From positions 1-16,421 of the forward strand of contig NZ_JALXOZ010000027.1 in assembly GCF_025147465.1 (NCBI RefSeq): a stretch of 16,421 nt of DNA, read 5' to 3'. This stretch comes from Dermabacter sp. p3-SID358 (GTDB taxonomy: Bacteria > Actinomycetota > Actinomycetes > Actinomycetales > Dermabacteraceae). Position 1 is the stretch's first letter; the number at the start of each line of letters is the position of its first letter. This document shows positions 1-7,517 of the stretch, piece after piece. The position numbers were made by a program, and so were the translations under genes. The notes under the pieces are model-generated. The model was not told the origin of the DNA. It ran no database searches and saw nothing but the letters and a program-made list of their open reading frames with translations.

Positions 1-37
1 GGTGCGGGGCCTCCCTTATGCGTAGGAAGTCCGACGG

Positions 38-385
38 TTACTCGTCTTCTCCCGGGACGCTTACGAAGAAGTGCGAGGAGATCGCAAGGAGCTCGCGCAT
101 GAGCTCGTATTGACCGCCGTGCATGTCCCAGATCTCATCTTCGCCGGCGGCTTCGGGGCGTTCGTCAATCGATTCGGTCGTTTGGACGTCGGCGAGCCAG
201 CCGTTGTCGTAGTAGGCCATGAGGGGCTTCATGGCGTCGTTGTAGGCCTTGATGGCTTCGAGGCCTTCGACGGCTTTTTCGTAGGCTTCACGGGACTTCA
301 CGAGGTTGTCTTGGGCCGCGTTGAGGCGCGAGAGGGCGGCCTTTTGGTCGGCGCTGTGCTCGTCGGGAGCGGTGTTCGTATTCAT
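38..385 (-). CDS. DUF4298-like small acidic protein
   Basis: A 115-residue soluble, acidic protein. After a charged N-terminus it has a long predicted helix (roughly residues 10-55, heptad-like Leu/Ala/Glu spacing), then a motif reading L-M-A-Y-Y-D-N-G-W-L-A-D. This helix followed by Y-Y-x-x-G-x-W is the pattern I associate with the DUF4298 family, whose function is unknown. It is the third gene of a minus-strand run and starts 4 nt after the GNAT stop, so it is probably cotranscribed and translationally coupled. The ATG at 385 is preferred over an in-frame ATG at 433, which would lie inside the GNAT gene and add 16 residues that do not look conserved. The coding assignment is firm; the family call is by pattern only. 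Confidence 0.75.
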   Translation of the reverse strand: MNTNTAPDEHSADQKAALSRLNAAQDNLVKSREAYEKAVEGLEAIKAYNDAMKPLMAYYDNGWLADVQTTESIDERPEAAGEDEIWDMHGGQYELMRELLAISSHFFVSVPGEDE

Positions 386-389
386 GGGC

Positions 390-896
390 TCAGTGTGCCA
401 CGAGCTGTTTGACGTAGCACTGGGAAACGCCATCCTCGATGTAGGGCGGAAAGAGCTCGGGGAGGCGCTGCCACCCGGTTTTTTCGTAAAGGGCGATGGC
501 GTCTTCTTGAAGGCTGCCGGTGTGGAGGTAGAGCTCGTTTGCGCCTCGCATGGCAGCGTCCCTTTCGATATGCCGCAGGAGGTTCGTAGCGATGCCTTGC
601 CCTCGGTACTTTTTTCCGACGATAAGCCGTTTCACCTCGAGGCGGTCGGCGAGTGCTCGAAGCATCACCGTGCCAACGGCGGTGTTGCCGTGGAGCGCGA
701 GGAGGACCGTGAGGATCGTTTTCGGGTCGAGAGTTTCATCGCTGCGGCCGGCAAACTCGGGGTGGGCGGCGTAGTAGGCGTTGTAGCGGGGCTCGAGTTC
801 AGCGTCTTTCTCGGCGTGCAGCGCCGCGACCCGCGGGTCGTCGAGGCTGGTCTGAATGATGCGCGGTTGCGACGATAATGTCGTTTTCTCACGCAA
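390..896 (-). CDS. GNAT family N-acetyltransferase
   Basis: A 168-residue cytoplasmic acetyltransferase of the Gcn5-related (GNAT) fold, which transfers acetyl from acetyl-CoA to an amine; the substrate cannot be told. Motif A, which binds the CoA pyrophosphate, is Y-R-G-Q-G-I-A-T-N-L at about residues 97-106, preceded by a beta-strand V-K-R-L-I-V. Motif B is A-I-A-L-Y-E-K-T-G-W at about 133-142. I chose the TTG at 896: a GGAGG lies 6 nt upstream (903-907), and the codon overlaps the stop of the flavin oxidoreductase by 8 nt (TTGCGTGA). The longer reading frame up to 1016 is rejected because its first 40 residues are Ser/Arg-rich shadow of the upstream gene. It is the middle gene of the operon, 4 nt before the DUF4298-like gene. 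Confidence 0.88.
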   Translation of the reverse strand: MREKTTLSSQPRIIQTSLDDPRVAALHAEKDAELEPRYNAYYAAHPEFAGRSDETLDPKTILTVLLALHGNTAVGTVMLRALADRLEVKRLIVGKKYRGQGIATNLLRHIERDAAMRGANELYLHTGSLQEDAIALYEKTGWQRLPELFPPYIEDGVSQCYVKQLVAH

Positions 897-1890
897 GCCA
901 AGCCTCCGCGAGCAGACGCTGGCTCTCGTATCTGGCCGCGGGGTCGTGGAAGTAGTTGGAGACGATGAACTCATCGGCATGCGTCTCCTCCGCGAGGCGG
1001 GAGAGCTCGGATTCAACCCTGCCCGGGGAGCCTACCGCTCGCACCGCGAGCGCACCGTTCACGCGATCGAGAACCGGCGTGGGCAGCAACGCCGATACTT
1101 CGGTGGGCGGCTGAATCAACTGGCGCTTACCAGAACCGAGCGCCGCGAACGCCTGCTGCAAGGTTGAGAACTGGCGCTCGGCCTCAACGTCGGTCTCGGC
1201 AACGTACACGTTTACGCCCACCATCACGCGCGGCTTCTCGATTTGTGCGGTGGGCGCATCGGCGTTGAACTCGCGGCGATAAAGCGCGATCGCTTCCTTG
1301 TACTGGAACGGTGCGAAGTGGCTCGCGACGGCGAACGGCAAGCCGAGCTGACCCGCAATACCCGCGCCCGCGAGGGAGCTGCCAAGCACCCACATGGGCA
1401 CGTTCGTGCCCTGCGCAACGTAGGCGCCGATTCGGTAGCGCGAGAGCGTGTCGTCGCTCGCCCAGGCTTGCATGTCGGCAACGGCGCGCGCGAAATCCTC
1501 GGGTTCGGCGCTCGTGCGACCAAGGAGCTGCGCGGTGAGCGGGTCCGTGCCAGGGGCGCGGCCAAGACCGAGATCGATCCTCGGGCCGTGAAACTGCGTG
1601 AGCGTTCCGAACTGTTCGATCACCTGAAGCGGCGCGTGATTCGGGAGCATAATCCCGCCCGACCCCACGCGAATGCGCTTCGTACGCGAGGCCGCGCGAT
1701 CGATCAAGAGCGACGTCGCGTTCGAAGCGAGGTTCAGCGTGTTGTGGTGCTCCGCGAACCAATACCTCTTATATCCCTGTTCATCGGCGAGCTCGACAGC
1801 TCGCATAGAGGCCTCGATTGCCTCGGAGAAAGACTGCCCCTCGCTCACCCCTACGAGATCAAGAATCGCGAGGTCAGGACGCTTGGACAT
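889..1890 (-). CDS. LLM class flavin-dependent oxidoreductase
   Basis: A 333-residue luciferase-like monooxygenase family protein (TIM barrel using FMN/F420-type flavin), of the group with the unknown-substrate MsnO8-like members. Diagnostic stretches are R-Y-W-F-A-E-H-H-N (residues 42-50), G-S-G-G-I-M-L-P-N-H-A-P-L (76-88) and D-L-G-L-G-R-A-P-G-T-D (106-116). The length fits the family. The ATG at 1890 is supported by GGAGG 6 nt upstream (1897-1901). The reading frame stays open for 170 more codons upstream, but that part runs under the RNase H gene and has no family similarity. First gene of the minus-strand operon with the GNAT and DUF4298-like genes, transcribed divergently from RNase H across a 127-nt gap. 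The natural substrate is unknown. Confidence 0.93.
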   Translation of the reverse strand: MSKRPDLAILDLVGVSEGQSFSEAIEASMRAVELADEQGYKRYWFAEHHNTLNLASNATSLLIDRAASRTKRIRVGSGGIMLPNHAPLQVIEQFGTLTQFHGPRIDLGLGRAPGTDPLTAQLLGRTSAEPEDFARAVADMQAWASDDTLSRYRIGAYVAQGTNVPMWVLGSSLAGAGIAGQLGLPFAVASHFAPFQYKEAIALYRREFNADAPTAQIEKPRVMVGVNVYVAETDVEAERQFSTLQQAFAALGSGKRQLIQPPTEVSALLPTPVLDRVNGALAVRAVGSPGRVESELSRLAEETHADEFIVSNYFHDPAARYESQRLLAEAWLA

Positions 1891-2017
1891 AGGAAACCTC
1901 CACACATGTGCGCTCGATGGGCGCGTGAAACCGTCGGACCCTCCCTCAACGCCCCGCGAACGCGCCGCTATTCCATTCACCGGCACAGGTGCCCGGGCGC
2001 TGTGAAAAAATGACCCC

Positions 2018-2830
2018 ATGACAATCACCGCAGCAGCAGACGGTTCCGCACTCGGCAACCCTGGCCCTACCGGCTGGGCGTGGTACGTGAGTGAGGACTG
2101 CTGGAGTGCCGGCGGAAGCGCGCACGGTACGAACAACATCGGTGAGCTCACGGCGGTGCGCGAACTCCTCAGCCACACACGCGAGGCAGGGCGCGCGAGC
2201 GAAGAACTCGTGATCCTGTGCGACTCGCAGTACGTCATCAACTCCGTCACGAAATGGATGCCCGGCTGGAAGAAGAAGGGCTGGAAGAAGAAGGACGGCA
2301 AGCCTGTTCTCAATGTTGAGCTCATGCAGGCGATCGATCGCGAGATGCAGGGGCGCAGCGTGCGCTTCGAGTGGGTCAAAGGCCACGCGGGCCACGACAT
2401 GAACGAGGCCGCCGACGAGCGCGCGCGGGCCGCGGCAACCGCCTACCAGAAGGGCGAGGCGCCGAACGAAGGGCCCGGTTTTACGGGCGCGGTCCCCTCG
2501 CGTGAAAAGCATCAGATTCCGACGCCTGCCGCGCTTGAGCGCTCCCTGTGGCTCGAGAGTGCGCCCCCGGTCGAGATCCTAGGGGAAAACCCCCATCTCG
2601 TTGATACGCGCGCCCGCGCGATGAGCCCCGAGGAATGGGCGAAGGGCGTTGAGGCGCTGCGCGAGCGCGGCGTGGAACTGAAAGGCGATGTCACCGTGCG
2701 CGAGGTTGGCTCGCACCTTCACCTGACCGACTCGGTGCTCGAGGCCTCGGGGCGGAGCTTTCGCATCGTGAGCCTGTGGGGTGGCGAAACTCCGCGGATC
2801 CTCCATCAGCAGTGGGCCACGCTCAGCTGA
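2018..2830 (+). CDS. rnhA: Ribonuclease HI with C-terminal DUF4440/SnoaL-like domain
   Basis: A 270-residue protein. Residues 1-145 form an RNase HI domain, which cuts RNA in RNA-DNA hybrids. The four acidic metal ligands are visible: D8 (A-A-D-G-S), E43 (G-E-L-T-A), D69 (C-D-S-Q-Y) and D133 (E-A-A-D-E-R), with the mobile catalytic histidine at H123 (K-G-H-A-G-H). A basic handle, W-K-K-K-G-W-K-K-K, occupies 84-92. Classical RNase HI is about 155 residues. The extra C-terminal part, about residues 170-270, starts A-L-E-R-S-L-W and ends I-V-S-L-W-G-G...I-L-H-Q-Q-W-A-T, which resembles the alpha+beta cone fold of DUF4440/SnoaL-like proteins; that assignment is inferred. No convincing Shine-Dalgarno precedes the ATG, so the message could be leaderless. 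The 3' end overlaps the convergent histidine kinase gene by 8 nt. Confidence 0.93.
   Translation: MTITAAADGSALGNPGPTGWAWYVSEDCWSAGGSAHGTNNIGELTAVRELLSHTREAGRASEELVILCDSQYVINSVTKWMPGWKKKGWKKKDGKPVLNVELMQAIDREMQGRSVRFEWVKGHAGHDMNEAADERARAAATAYQKGEAPNEGPGFTGAVPSREKHQIPTPAALERSLWLESAPPVEILGENPHLVDTRARAMSPEEWAKGVEALRERGVELKGDVTVREVGSHLHLTDSVLEASGRSFRIVSLWGGETPRILHQQWATLS
2264..2293 (+). repeat. Two perfect tandem 15-bp units inside rnhA
   Basis: The unit GGCTGGAAGAAGAAG occurs twice back to back and encodes G-W-K-K-K twice, the basic handle of RNase HI. The handle itself is conserved in the family (a W-K-rich helix that grips the hybrid), so the repeat is most likely codon-level similarity or a local duplication under selection, not a mobile repeat. 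Confidence 0.8.
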
Positions 2831-2832
2831 GC
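2821..2832. other. 12-bp perfect palindrome holding both convergent stop codons
   Basis: GCTCAGCTGAGC is its own reverse complement and contains the TGA of the plus-strand RNase H gene (2828-2830) and the TGA of the minus-strand histidine kinase gene (2823-2825). With no loop and no T-run it is not a classical terminator. There is no intergenic space here, so each transcript must end inside the other gene. Confidence 0.7.
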
Positions 2833-4337
2833 TTTGCCCCCGGAATCTCTACGCGGAACGTTGCACCGCCGCCATCGGTCTGGTGGATTGAAATCGTGCC
2901 GTTGTGGTGCTGCATGATCGTTGCCGCGATTGAGAGGCCGAGGCCTGCGCCGCCACCTTGAGTCTGCTGACGTTGGCGGGACTCGTCGGTGCGGAAGAAT
3001 CGTTCGAACACGCGCTCGCGAGTCTCGGCGGGGATGCCCTCGCCGTGATCGCGAACCTCGATGATGGCTTTGCCGTCGCGGCCGTTGCCGAGGGCGACCT
3101 CCACGGGTGAGCCCTTGGGTGTGTGCCGGTTCGCGTTGCCTACGAGGTTGACGATGACCTGCCTGAGTGCTGCCTCATCGCCGAGCACTCCGAGCGGGGG
3201 GACGCTTTCGGGGGAGAGAACGGCGCCCGCGAGATCCACGATCGCGACCTCGCGCGTGGGGTCGAGCGCGCGCAAATCCTGCACAACGTCTTTGATGATC
3301 CCCGACGCATCGAGCGGAACGAGATCGAATGACCGTTGTTCATCGAGCCGCGCGAGCCTCAGGAGCGATTCCACGAGCGAGCCCATGCGCTTCGCCTCAT
3401 CCTCGATGCGGCGCATCGCTTGCGCGACATCCTCTTCGCGAGGCATCGCACCCATGCGGTACAGCTCGCCATTGCCGCGGATCGCTGCGAGCGGGGTGCG
3501 TAGCTCGTGCGAGGCGTCCGCAACGAAGCGGCGCATACGCGATTGGCTCGCGAGAGCCTCCGCTTGTGACTCGGCCTGCGCCTGGAAGCCCTTTTCGAGG
3601 CGGATGAGCATTTCATTGAGGGCGACGCTCAGCGAATGCACCTCTTGCGAGGAGTAGCTCACCGGGATGCGCGTGCTGAGCGTGCCCGCGGCGACGTTCT
3701 TCGCGGCCTTTTCCACATCGCGCAGAGGCTCGAGCGCATAGTGAAGCACGTAGCCGCCGAGTCCCACTCCCACGAGCACAACCATCGTGCCCACGAGCAC
3801 GATGATGAGCGCCATCTCGTTCATTGTGTTGTCGACGCCCCTAAGGGGGAGTGCGACGAAAACCGATGGTCCATCGGGGTCGTCTGAGGCGACTGCGCGC
3901 ACGCGCCACGACTCGCGATCGCCTGCCACGAGGGTAAAGGGCTTCCCCTGGAGAGACACGACCTCGTCGCGGGTCAATTGAGGAAACTCGAGTGAGAGGT
4001 CGCCGTCGGAATCCTGCACCACCCGCTGCAAAACCCCGCCGGACTGATCCTGCCACTCGACCACGTAATCCACGGGGGTGTACTGCGCACTCGGCGAACC
4101 GGTCGTGATCAGTGAAATATTGCGGCGCGGATTTGCGATCGCGCTCGGGTTCACCGCCGCAGCGAGGTCAGCGTCGACGCTTTCGATGAGGGTGCGCTTA
4201 AGCAGGAACAGTGAAAGCGCGCCCGTCACGATCGTTCCCGAAACGAGAACAAGCGCAATGAGCGCGACGATCCTGGTCCACAGCGAGACCGGTCGGTGGG
4301 CTCGTGAGGGCCGGTCTTTCTTGGTGGCGACGGCCAA
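2823..4337 (-). CDS. Two-component sensor histidine kinase
   Basis: A 504-residue membrane kinase of the PhoR/TcrY/MtrB-like type. Membrane segments lie at about 22-46 and 174-198, flanking an extracytoplasmic sensor region of about 125 residues with no domain I recognise. A HAMP linker follows (about 199-252), then the HisKA dimerisation helix with the phosphorylated H277 (S-H-E-L-R-T-P-L). The ATPase domain shows the N box N-L-V-G-N-A-N-R-H-T (397-406), G1 D-H-G-E-G-I (430-435) and G2 G-G-A-G-L-G-L (462-468). The start is a TTG at 4337, only 2 nt after the stop of the response regulator, with no good Shine-Dalgarno, which implies translational coupling. It presumably phosphorylates the regulator encoded just upstream. 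The signal sensed is unknown. Confidence 0.95.
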   Translation of the reverse strand: MAVATKKDRPSRAHRPVSLWTRIVALIALVLVSGTIVTGALSLFLLKRTLIESVDADLAAAVNPSAIANPRRNISLITTGSPSAQYTPVDYVVEWQDQSGGVLQRVVQDSDGDLSLEFPQLTRDEVVSLQGKPFTLVAGDRESWRVRAVASDDPDGPSVFVALPLRGVDNTMNEMALIIVLVGTMVVLVGVGLGGYVLHYALEPLRDVEKAAKNVAAGTLSTRIPVSYSSQEVHSLSVALNEMLIRLEKGFQAQAESQAEALASQSRMRRFVADASHELRTPLAAIRGNGELYRMGAMPREEDVAQAMRRIEDEAKRMGSLVESLLRLARLDEQRSFDLVPLDASGIIKDVVQDLRALDPTREVAIVDLAGAVLSPESVPPLGVLGDEAALRQVIVNLVGNANRHTPKGSPVEVALGNGRDGKAIIEVRDHGEGIPAETRERVFERFFRTDESRQRQQTQGGGAGLGLSIAATIMQHHNGTISIHQTDGGGATFRVEIPGAKLS

Positions 4338-4339
4338 GG

Positions 4340-5059
4340 TCAGCGCGGATCAGCGGGGCGAAGAACGTAGCCAATACCCCTCTTGGTGTGGATCATCGGC
4401 TCACCGACCACGTCGATCTTGCGGCGAAGGTACGAAATGTAGCTCTCGACGATGCCAACCTCGCCCGACCAGTCGTAATCCCACACGTGGTCGAGGATCT
4501 GCGTTTTCGACACGACACGGCCAGCGTTGAGCATGAGGTAGCGAAGCAGCTTGAACTCGGTGGGGGAGAGATCGATCGGTGAATCGGCGCGCGTGACCTC
4601 GTGCGAATCTTCATCGAGGCGAAGATCGCCCACCACGAGTGCGCTCTCGCTCGGTTCGGCGATGCCAACGTGGGTGCGGCGCAGCACCGCGCGAATGCGA
4701 GCCACGACTTCCTCGAGGCTGAACGGCTTCGTCACGTAGTCATCGCCGCCGACCGTGAGGCCCGCGACCTTGTCCTTTGTTTCGTCACGCGCCGTGAGGA
4801 AGAGGATCGGGTAGTGGTGACCCTTGTCGCGAAGGCGGCGGGTGACCGTGAAGCCGTCGATATCGGGAAGCATGACGTCGAGAACGATGAGATCCGGCTC
4901 GTTCTCGGTTGCAAGCTTGATGGCCTCGGCGCCATTGGAGGCCGCAAACACCTCGAAGCCCGCAAAACGAAGGCTCGTGGCGAGAAGATCGCGAATGTTC
5001 GGTTCATCGTCGACGACGAGGAGGCGCGCCTCGTAGTCCTGCTCCTGCTCCGTATTCAT
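4340..5059 (-). CDS. OmpR/PhoP-family response regulator
   Basis: A 239-residue DNA-binding regulator and partner of the adjacent kinase. The receiver domain (about 11-127) has the acidic pair D17-D18, the phosphoacceptor D61 (V-L-D-V-M-L-P), T89 and K111 (T-K-P-F). The winged-helix domain (about 145-237) has L-S-P-T-E-F-K-L-L-R-Y (164-174), D-H-V-W-D-Y-D-W and the C-terminal hairpin T-K-R-G-I-G-Y-V-L-R. The stretch G-L-T-V-G-G-D-D-Y-V-T-K-P-F-S-L-E-E-V-V-A is strongly reminiscent of mycobacterial PhoP/TcrX, but orthology cannot be assigned here. The ATG at 5059 lacks a Shine-Dalgarno. Upstream, 11-nt-spaced repeats could be its own binding site. Confidence 0.95.
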   Translation of the reverse strand: MNTEQEQDYEARLLVVDDEPNIRDLLATSLRFAGFEVFAASNGAEAIKLATENEPDLIVLDVMLPDIDGFTVTRRLRDKGHHYPILFLTARDETKDKVAGLTVGGDDYVTKPFSLEEVVARIRAVLRRTHVGIAEPSESALVVGDLRLDEDSHEVTRADSPIDLSPTEFKLLRYLMLNAGRVVSKTQILDHVWDYDWSGEVGIVESYISYLRRKIDVVGEPMIHTKRGIGYVLRPADPR

Positions 5060-5080
5060 GGGTCAATGGTGTAACCCGAA

Positions 5081-5098
5081 GGTGAAGTTTTGCTGAAT
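5081..5098 (-). promoter_or_regulatory. PHO-box-like direct repeats upstream of the response regulator
   Basis: On the minus strand the sequence reads ATTCAGC AAAA CTTCACC: two 7-mers whose starts are 11 nt apart, placed 21-39 nt before the regulator's ATG. Streptomyces PhoP boxes are 11-nt direct repeats close to GTTCACC, and OmpR-family regulators generally bind such tandem sites. Autoregulation is an inference from position and spacing. A third unit closer to the gene is not convincing. Confidence 0.35.
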
Positions 5099-5134
5099 GT
5101 TGCCTGTGACTTCCGGGCAGGTGTGGCGAATCAG

Positions 5135-5725
5135 CTACTTTCGGTCGCGGCGGTACTTGTGAAGCTCCCATCCCATTTGGATCATGCGCACCGAGCCTGC
5201 GAGCGCCATGATGAGCGCGCCCGCGATCGCCGCGAGCAGCATCGCCACGCCAAGGGGGAGGTTGAACTGCCACGTGAAGTACTCAAACTGCGTGGCGACG
5301 TTGTTCTGAATAATAAACACGAGCAGCAGGATCAAAAGGATCGCCCCCACGATGAGCGACGCCCACACGACCGCCATGCGCGACTTCGGCGCGGGCTGAG
5401 GGCTGTGCTGCTCATTCTGCGGCGCGGCGGAAGGAGCCGGCTTCGGGACGTTCTGAGTGTGCTGCGCCTGCGAGGTGCGCGGGTTCGGGCGCGCGGCGCT
5501 TTGCGTGGTCGGGTTCGCTTGCGCGGCGGGTGCGCTCGAGGTGCTCTTGGGGTCCGACGTCTGAGCGGCCCCGCCGAAGCCCGGTGCCTTCGGTGCGGCC
5601 TGCGCCGAGGAGGCAGTGGTGCCCGCGTTGTTCAAACCCGCACCTGCCGGGTTTGCGCGCGTGGCATCCTCAGCCTTGGCGTCGCGGAAAGAATCGGAGA
5701 AACCGTCGTATTCCTTGGTGTTCAT
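5135..5725 (-). CDS. LapA-domain (DUF1049-like) membrane protein
   Basis: A 196-residue protein with a long disordered, cytosolic N-terminal tail rich in Ala, Pro, Gln, Asn and Ser (about 20-113). Two membrane helices follow (about 118-140 and 156-178), joined by a short segment containing I-I-Q-N-N-V-A-T-Q-F-E-Y-F, and the protein ends in a basic tail, H-K-Y-R-R-D-R-K. The Q-N motif after the first helix, an aromatic loop and then the second helix is the pattern of the lipopolysaccharide-assembly LapA (DUF1049) family, which in actinobacteria has no proven LPS role. The ATG at 5725 has only a weak GAAG in front. It lies 75 nt upstream of the response regulator on the same strand and may be read with it. 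Confidence 0.85.
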   Translation of the reverse strand: MNTKEYDGFSDSFRDAKAEDATRANPAGAGLNNAGTTASSAQAAPKAPGFGGAAQTSDPKSTSSAPAAQANPTTQSAARPNPRTSQAQHTQNVPKPAPSAAPQNEQHSPQPAPKSRMAVVWASLIVGAILLILLLVFIIQNNVATQFEYFTWQFNLPLGVAMLLAAIAGALIMALAGSVRMIQMGWELHKYRRDRK

Positions 5726-5843
5726 GCTTCAAGCGTACCCGGCAAGTGCGAATGCTCGGTGACAGCCACTCGAAGACCAGGCGCGGCAATGGGGTACGGC
5801 AGGCGTCGGACCCTTACCCGTGCGCACGGAGCCGAGCCCTGCG

Positions 5844-7517
5844 CTAAGCGTTCCCCGCCGCCAAATCTTGCGCATCGAGAATCCGATAGCCGTAGCCCTG
5901 CTCCGCGAGAAAGCGCTGCCGATTCTGCGCGAAGTCCTGATCCTGCGTATCGCGCGTGACCACGGTGTAGAAATGCGCCTCGCGCCCATCGCGCTTCGGC
6001 CGCACGATCCTGCCGAGCCGCTGCGCCTCCTCCTGGCGCGAACCGAACGCGCCACTCACCTGAATAAGCACGCTAGCCTCGGGCAGATCGAGCGAAAAAT
6101 TCGCGACCTTTGAGACGACAAGAAGGCGGATCTTGCCTTCGCGGAACGTGGCGAAGAGCCGCTCGCGGTCCTTAAGGGAGGTATCGCCCGTGACAAGGGG
6201 CGCATCGAGTCGCCCCGCGATTTCCTCGAGCTGATCGAGGTACTGGCCAATCACGAGAATCCCCTCGCCCGGGTGGCGTGCAACGAGGTGTTCAACGATC
6301 GGGAGTTTCTCGGGGCTCGCCGCCGCGAGCCGCTGCCGATCTCGTGGCTCCGCCGCCGCGTAGACCTTGCGCTCGGTGCTTGTCATCGCGACGCGCACCT
6401 CGGTCATGCGCGCGGGGGCGATCCAGCCCTGCGACTCGAGAAGCTTCCACGGCGCGTCGTAGCGCTTGGGGCCGATGAGCGAGAATACTTCGCCCTCGAG
6501 ACCGTCCTCGCGCACGAGGGTCGCCGTAAGACCGAGGCGTCTTCGCGCTTGGAGATCGGCGGTCATGCGGAACACGGGCGCGGGAAGAAGGTGCACCTCG
6601 TCGTAGATGATCAGACCCCAGTCGCGCGCGCTCACGAGTTCGAGGTGAGGGTGAATAGCTCGACGTTTGGAGGTGAGGACCTGGTATGTCGCGATCGTGA
6701 CCGGGCGAATCTCTTTCTTCGCGCCGCTATATTCGCCGATCTCGCTCTCGGTGAGGGAGGTGCGTTCGAGAAGCTCGCGCCGCCACTGCCGTGCCGAAAC
6801 CGTGTTTGTCACGAGCACGAGGCACGTGCGCTCAAGCGCCGCCATGGCGCCCGCGCCCACGGTCGTTTTCCCCGCCCCGCATGGAAGTACGACCACGCCG
6901 CTTCCGCCGTTCGTGAACTGATCGATCGCTTCCCGCTGGTACGGGCGCAGCTCCCAGGTGCGTGGTGAATCGGTAAGCGCGATTGGGTGGCTCTCGCCGT
7001 CCACGAACCCCGCGAGGTCTTCGACCGGCCAACCGAGCTTGAGCAGCTGCTGCTTGAGGGCACCGCGCTCGCTCGGATGGATGATCGCCGTCGTGTCGTC
7101 GAGGTGCTCGCCCACAAGTGGAGAGATGCGCTTCGAGCGAAGCACCTCGGTGAGGATCGCGGCATCCTTCGCAAGGAGCACGAGTCCGTGAGCGGGGGAG
7201 CTCTGGAGACTCAGAACGCCATAGCGATCCATCGTGTCCGCGACGTCCACGAGGAGGGCGTGCGGAACGGGAAAACGCGAATGCGTGAGGAGAGCATCGA
7301 CAACCCACTCCGCGTCGAAACCCGCCGCCTTTGCGTTCCACAGGCCGAGGTTCGTGAGGCGGTACGTGTGAACGTGCTCGGGCGACTTCTCGAGCTCTGC
7401 GAACGGCGCGATGGCTGCGCGAGCCTGATCGGCCGCCGGATGGGCGACCTCGAGAAGGATTGATTTATCGGACTGGACGATGAGGGCGCCCGTGCCCGCA
7501 TTTCCCGCGCTAGACAA
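5844..7517 (-). CDS. XPB-type DNA repair helicase (SF2)
   Basis: A 557-residue superfamily 2 DNA helicase of the bacterial XPB family, an ATP-driven 3'-5' translocase linked to DNA repair. An N-terminal XPB damage-recognition-like region (about 10-185) precedes the motor. Walker A is L-P-C-G-A-G-K-T (211-218), motif II is D-E-V-H (306-309), motif III is G-L-T-A-T (329-333), followed by the XPB-specific R-E-D (336-338). Motif VI is Q-R-L-G-R-I-V-R-P (499-507). The start is a TTG at 7517 that overlaps the upstream membrane gene stop by 8 nt (TTGTCTAG); the residues just after it, A-L-I-V-Q-S-D-K, match where family members begin. There is no Shine-Dalgarno, so coupling is likely. Its probable partner, the helicase-associated protein, lies beyond gnd. 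Confidence 0.95.
   Translation of the reverse strand: MSSAGNAGTGALIVQSDKSILLEVAHPAADQARAAIAPFAELEKSPEHVHTYRLTNLGLWNAKAAGFDAEWVVDALLTHSRFPVPHALLVDVADTMDRYGVLSLQSSPAHGLVLLAKDAAILTEVLRSKRISPLVGEHLDDTTAIIHPSERGALKQQLLKLGWPVEDLAGFVDGESHPIALTDSPRTWELRPYQREAIDQFTNGGSGVVVLPCGAGKTTVGAGAMAALERTCLVLVTNTVSARQWRRELLERTSLTESEIGEYSGAKKEIRPVTIATYQVLTSKRRAIHPHLELVSARDWGLIIYDEVHLLPAPVFRMTADLQARRRLGLTATLVREDGLEGEVFSLIGPKRYDAPWKLLESQGWIAPARMTEVRVAMTSTERKVYAAAEPRDRQRLAAASPEKLPIVEHLVARHPGEGILVIGQYLDQLEEIAGRLDAPLVTGDTSLKDRERLFATFREGKIRLLVVSKVANFSLDLPEASVLIQVSGAFGSRQEEAQRLGRIVRPKRDGREAHFYTVVTRDTQDQDFAQNRQRFLAEQGYGYRILDAQDLAAGNA

Noticed and set aside
897..1016. N-terminal extension of the GNAT protein from the ATG at 1016
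   Set aside because: Ser/Arg/Pro-rich shadow of the oxidoreductase frame; the TTG at 896 has GGAGG at ideal distance.
1891..2400. 170-codon N-terminal extension of the flavin oxidoreductase
   Set aside because: It lies antisense to the RNase H catalytic domain, has no family similarity, and a good ribosome-binding site supports the ATG at 1890.
3061..3657. 198-codon plus-strand frame opposite the histidine kinase
   Set aside because: Ser/Arg/Ala-rich antisense shadow; kinase motifs on the other strand are unambiguous.
5818..5829. 12-bp perfect palindrome CCGTGCGCACGG between XPB and the LapA-like gene
   Set aside because: Short, G/C-rich palindromes arise easily at this composition; no second copy or promoter relation was seen, and it is not followed by a T-run.
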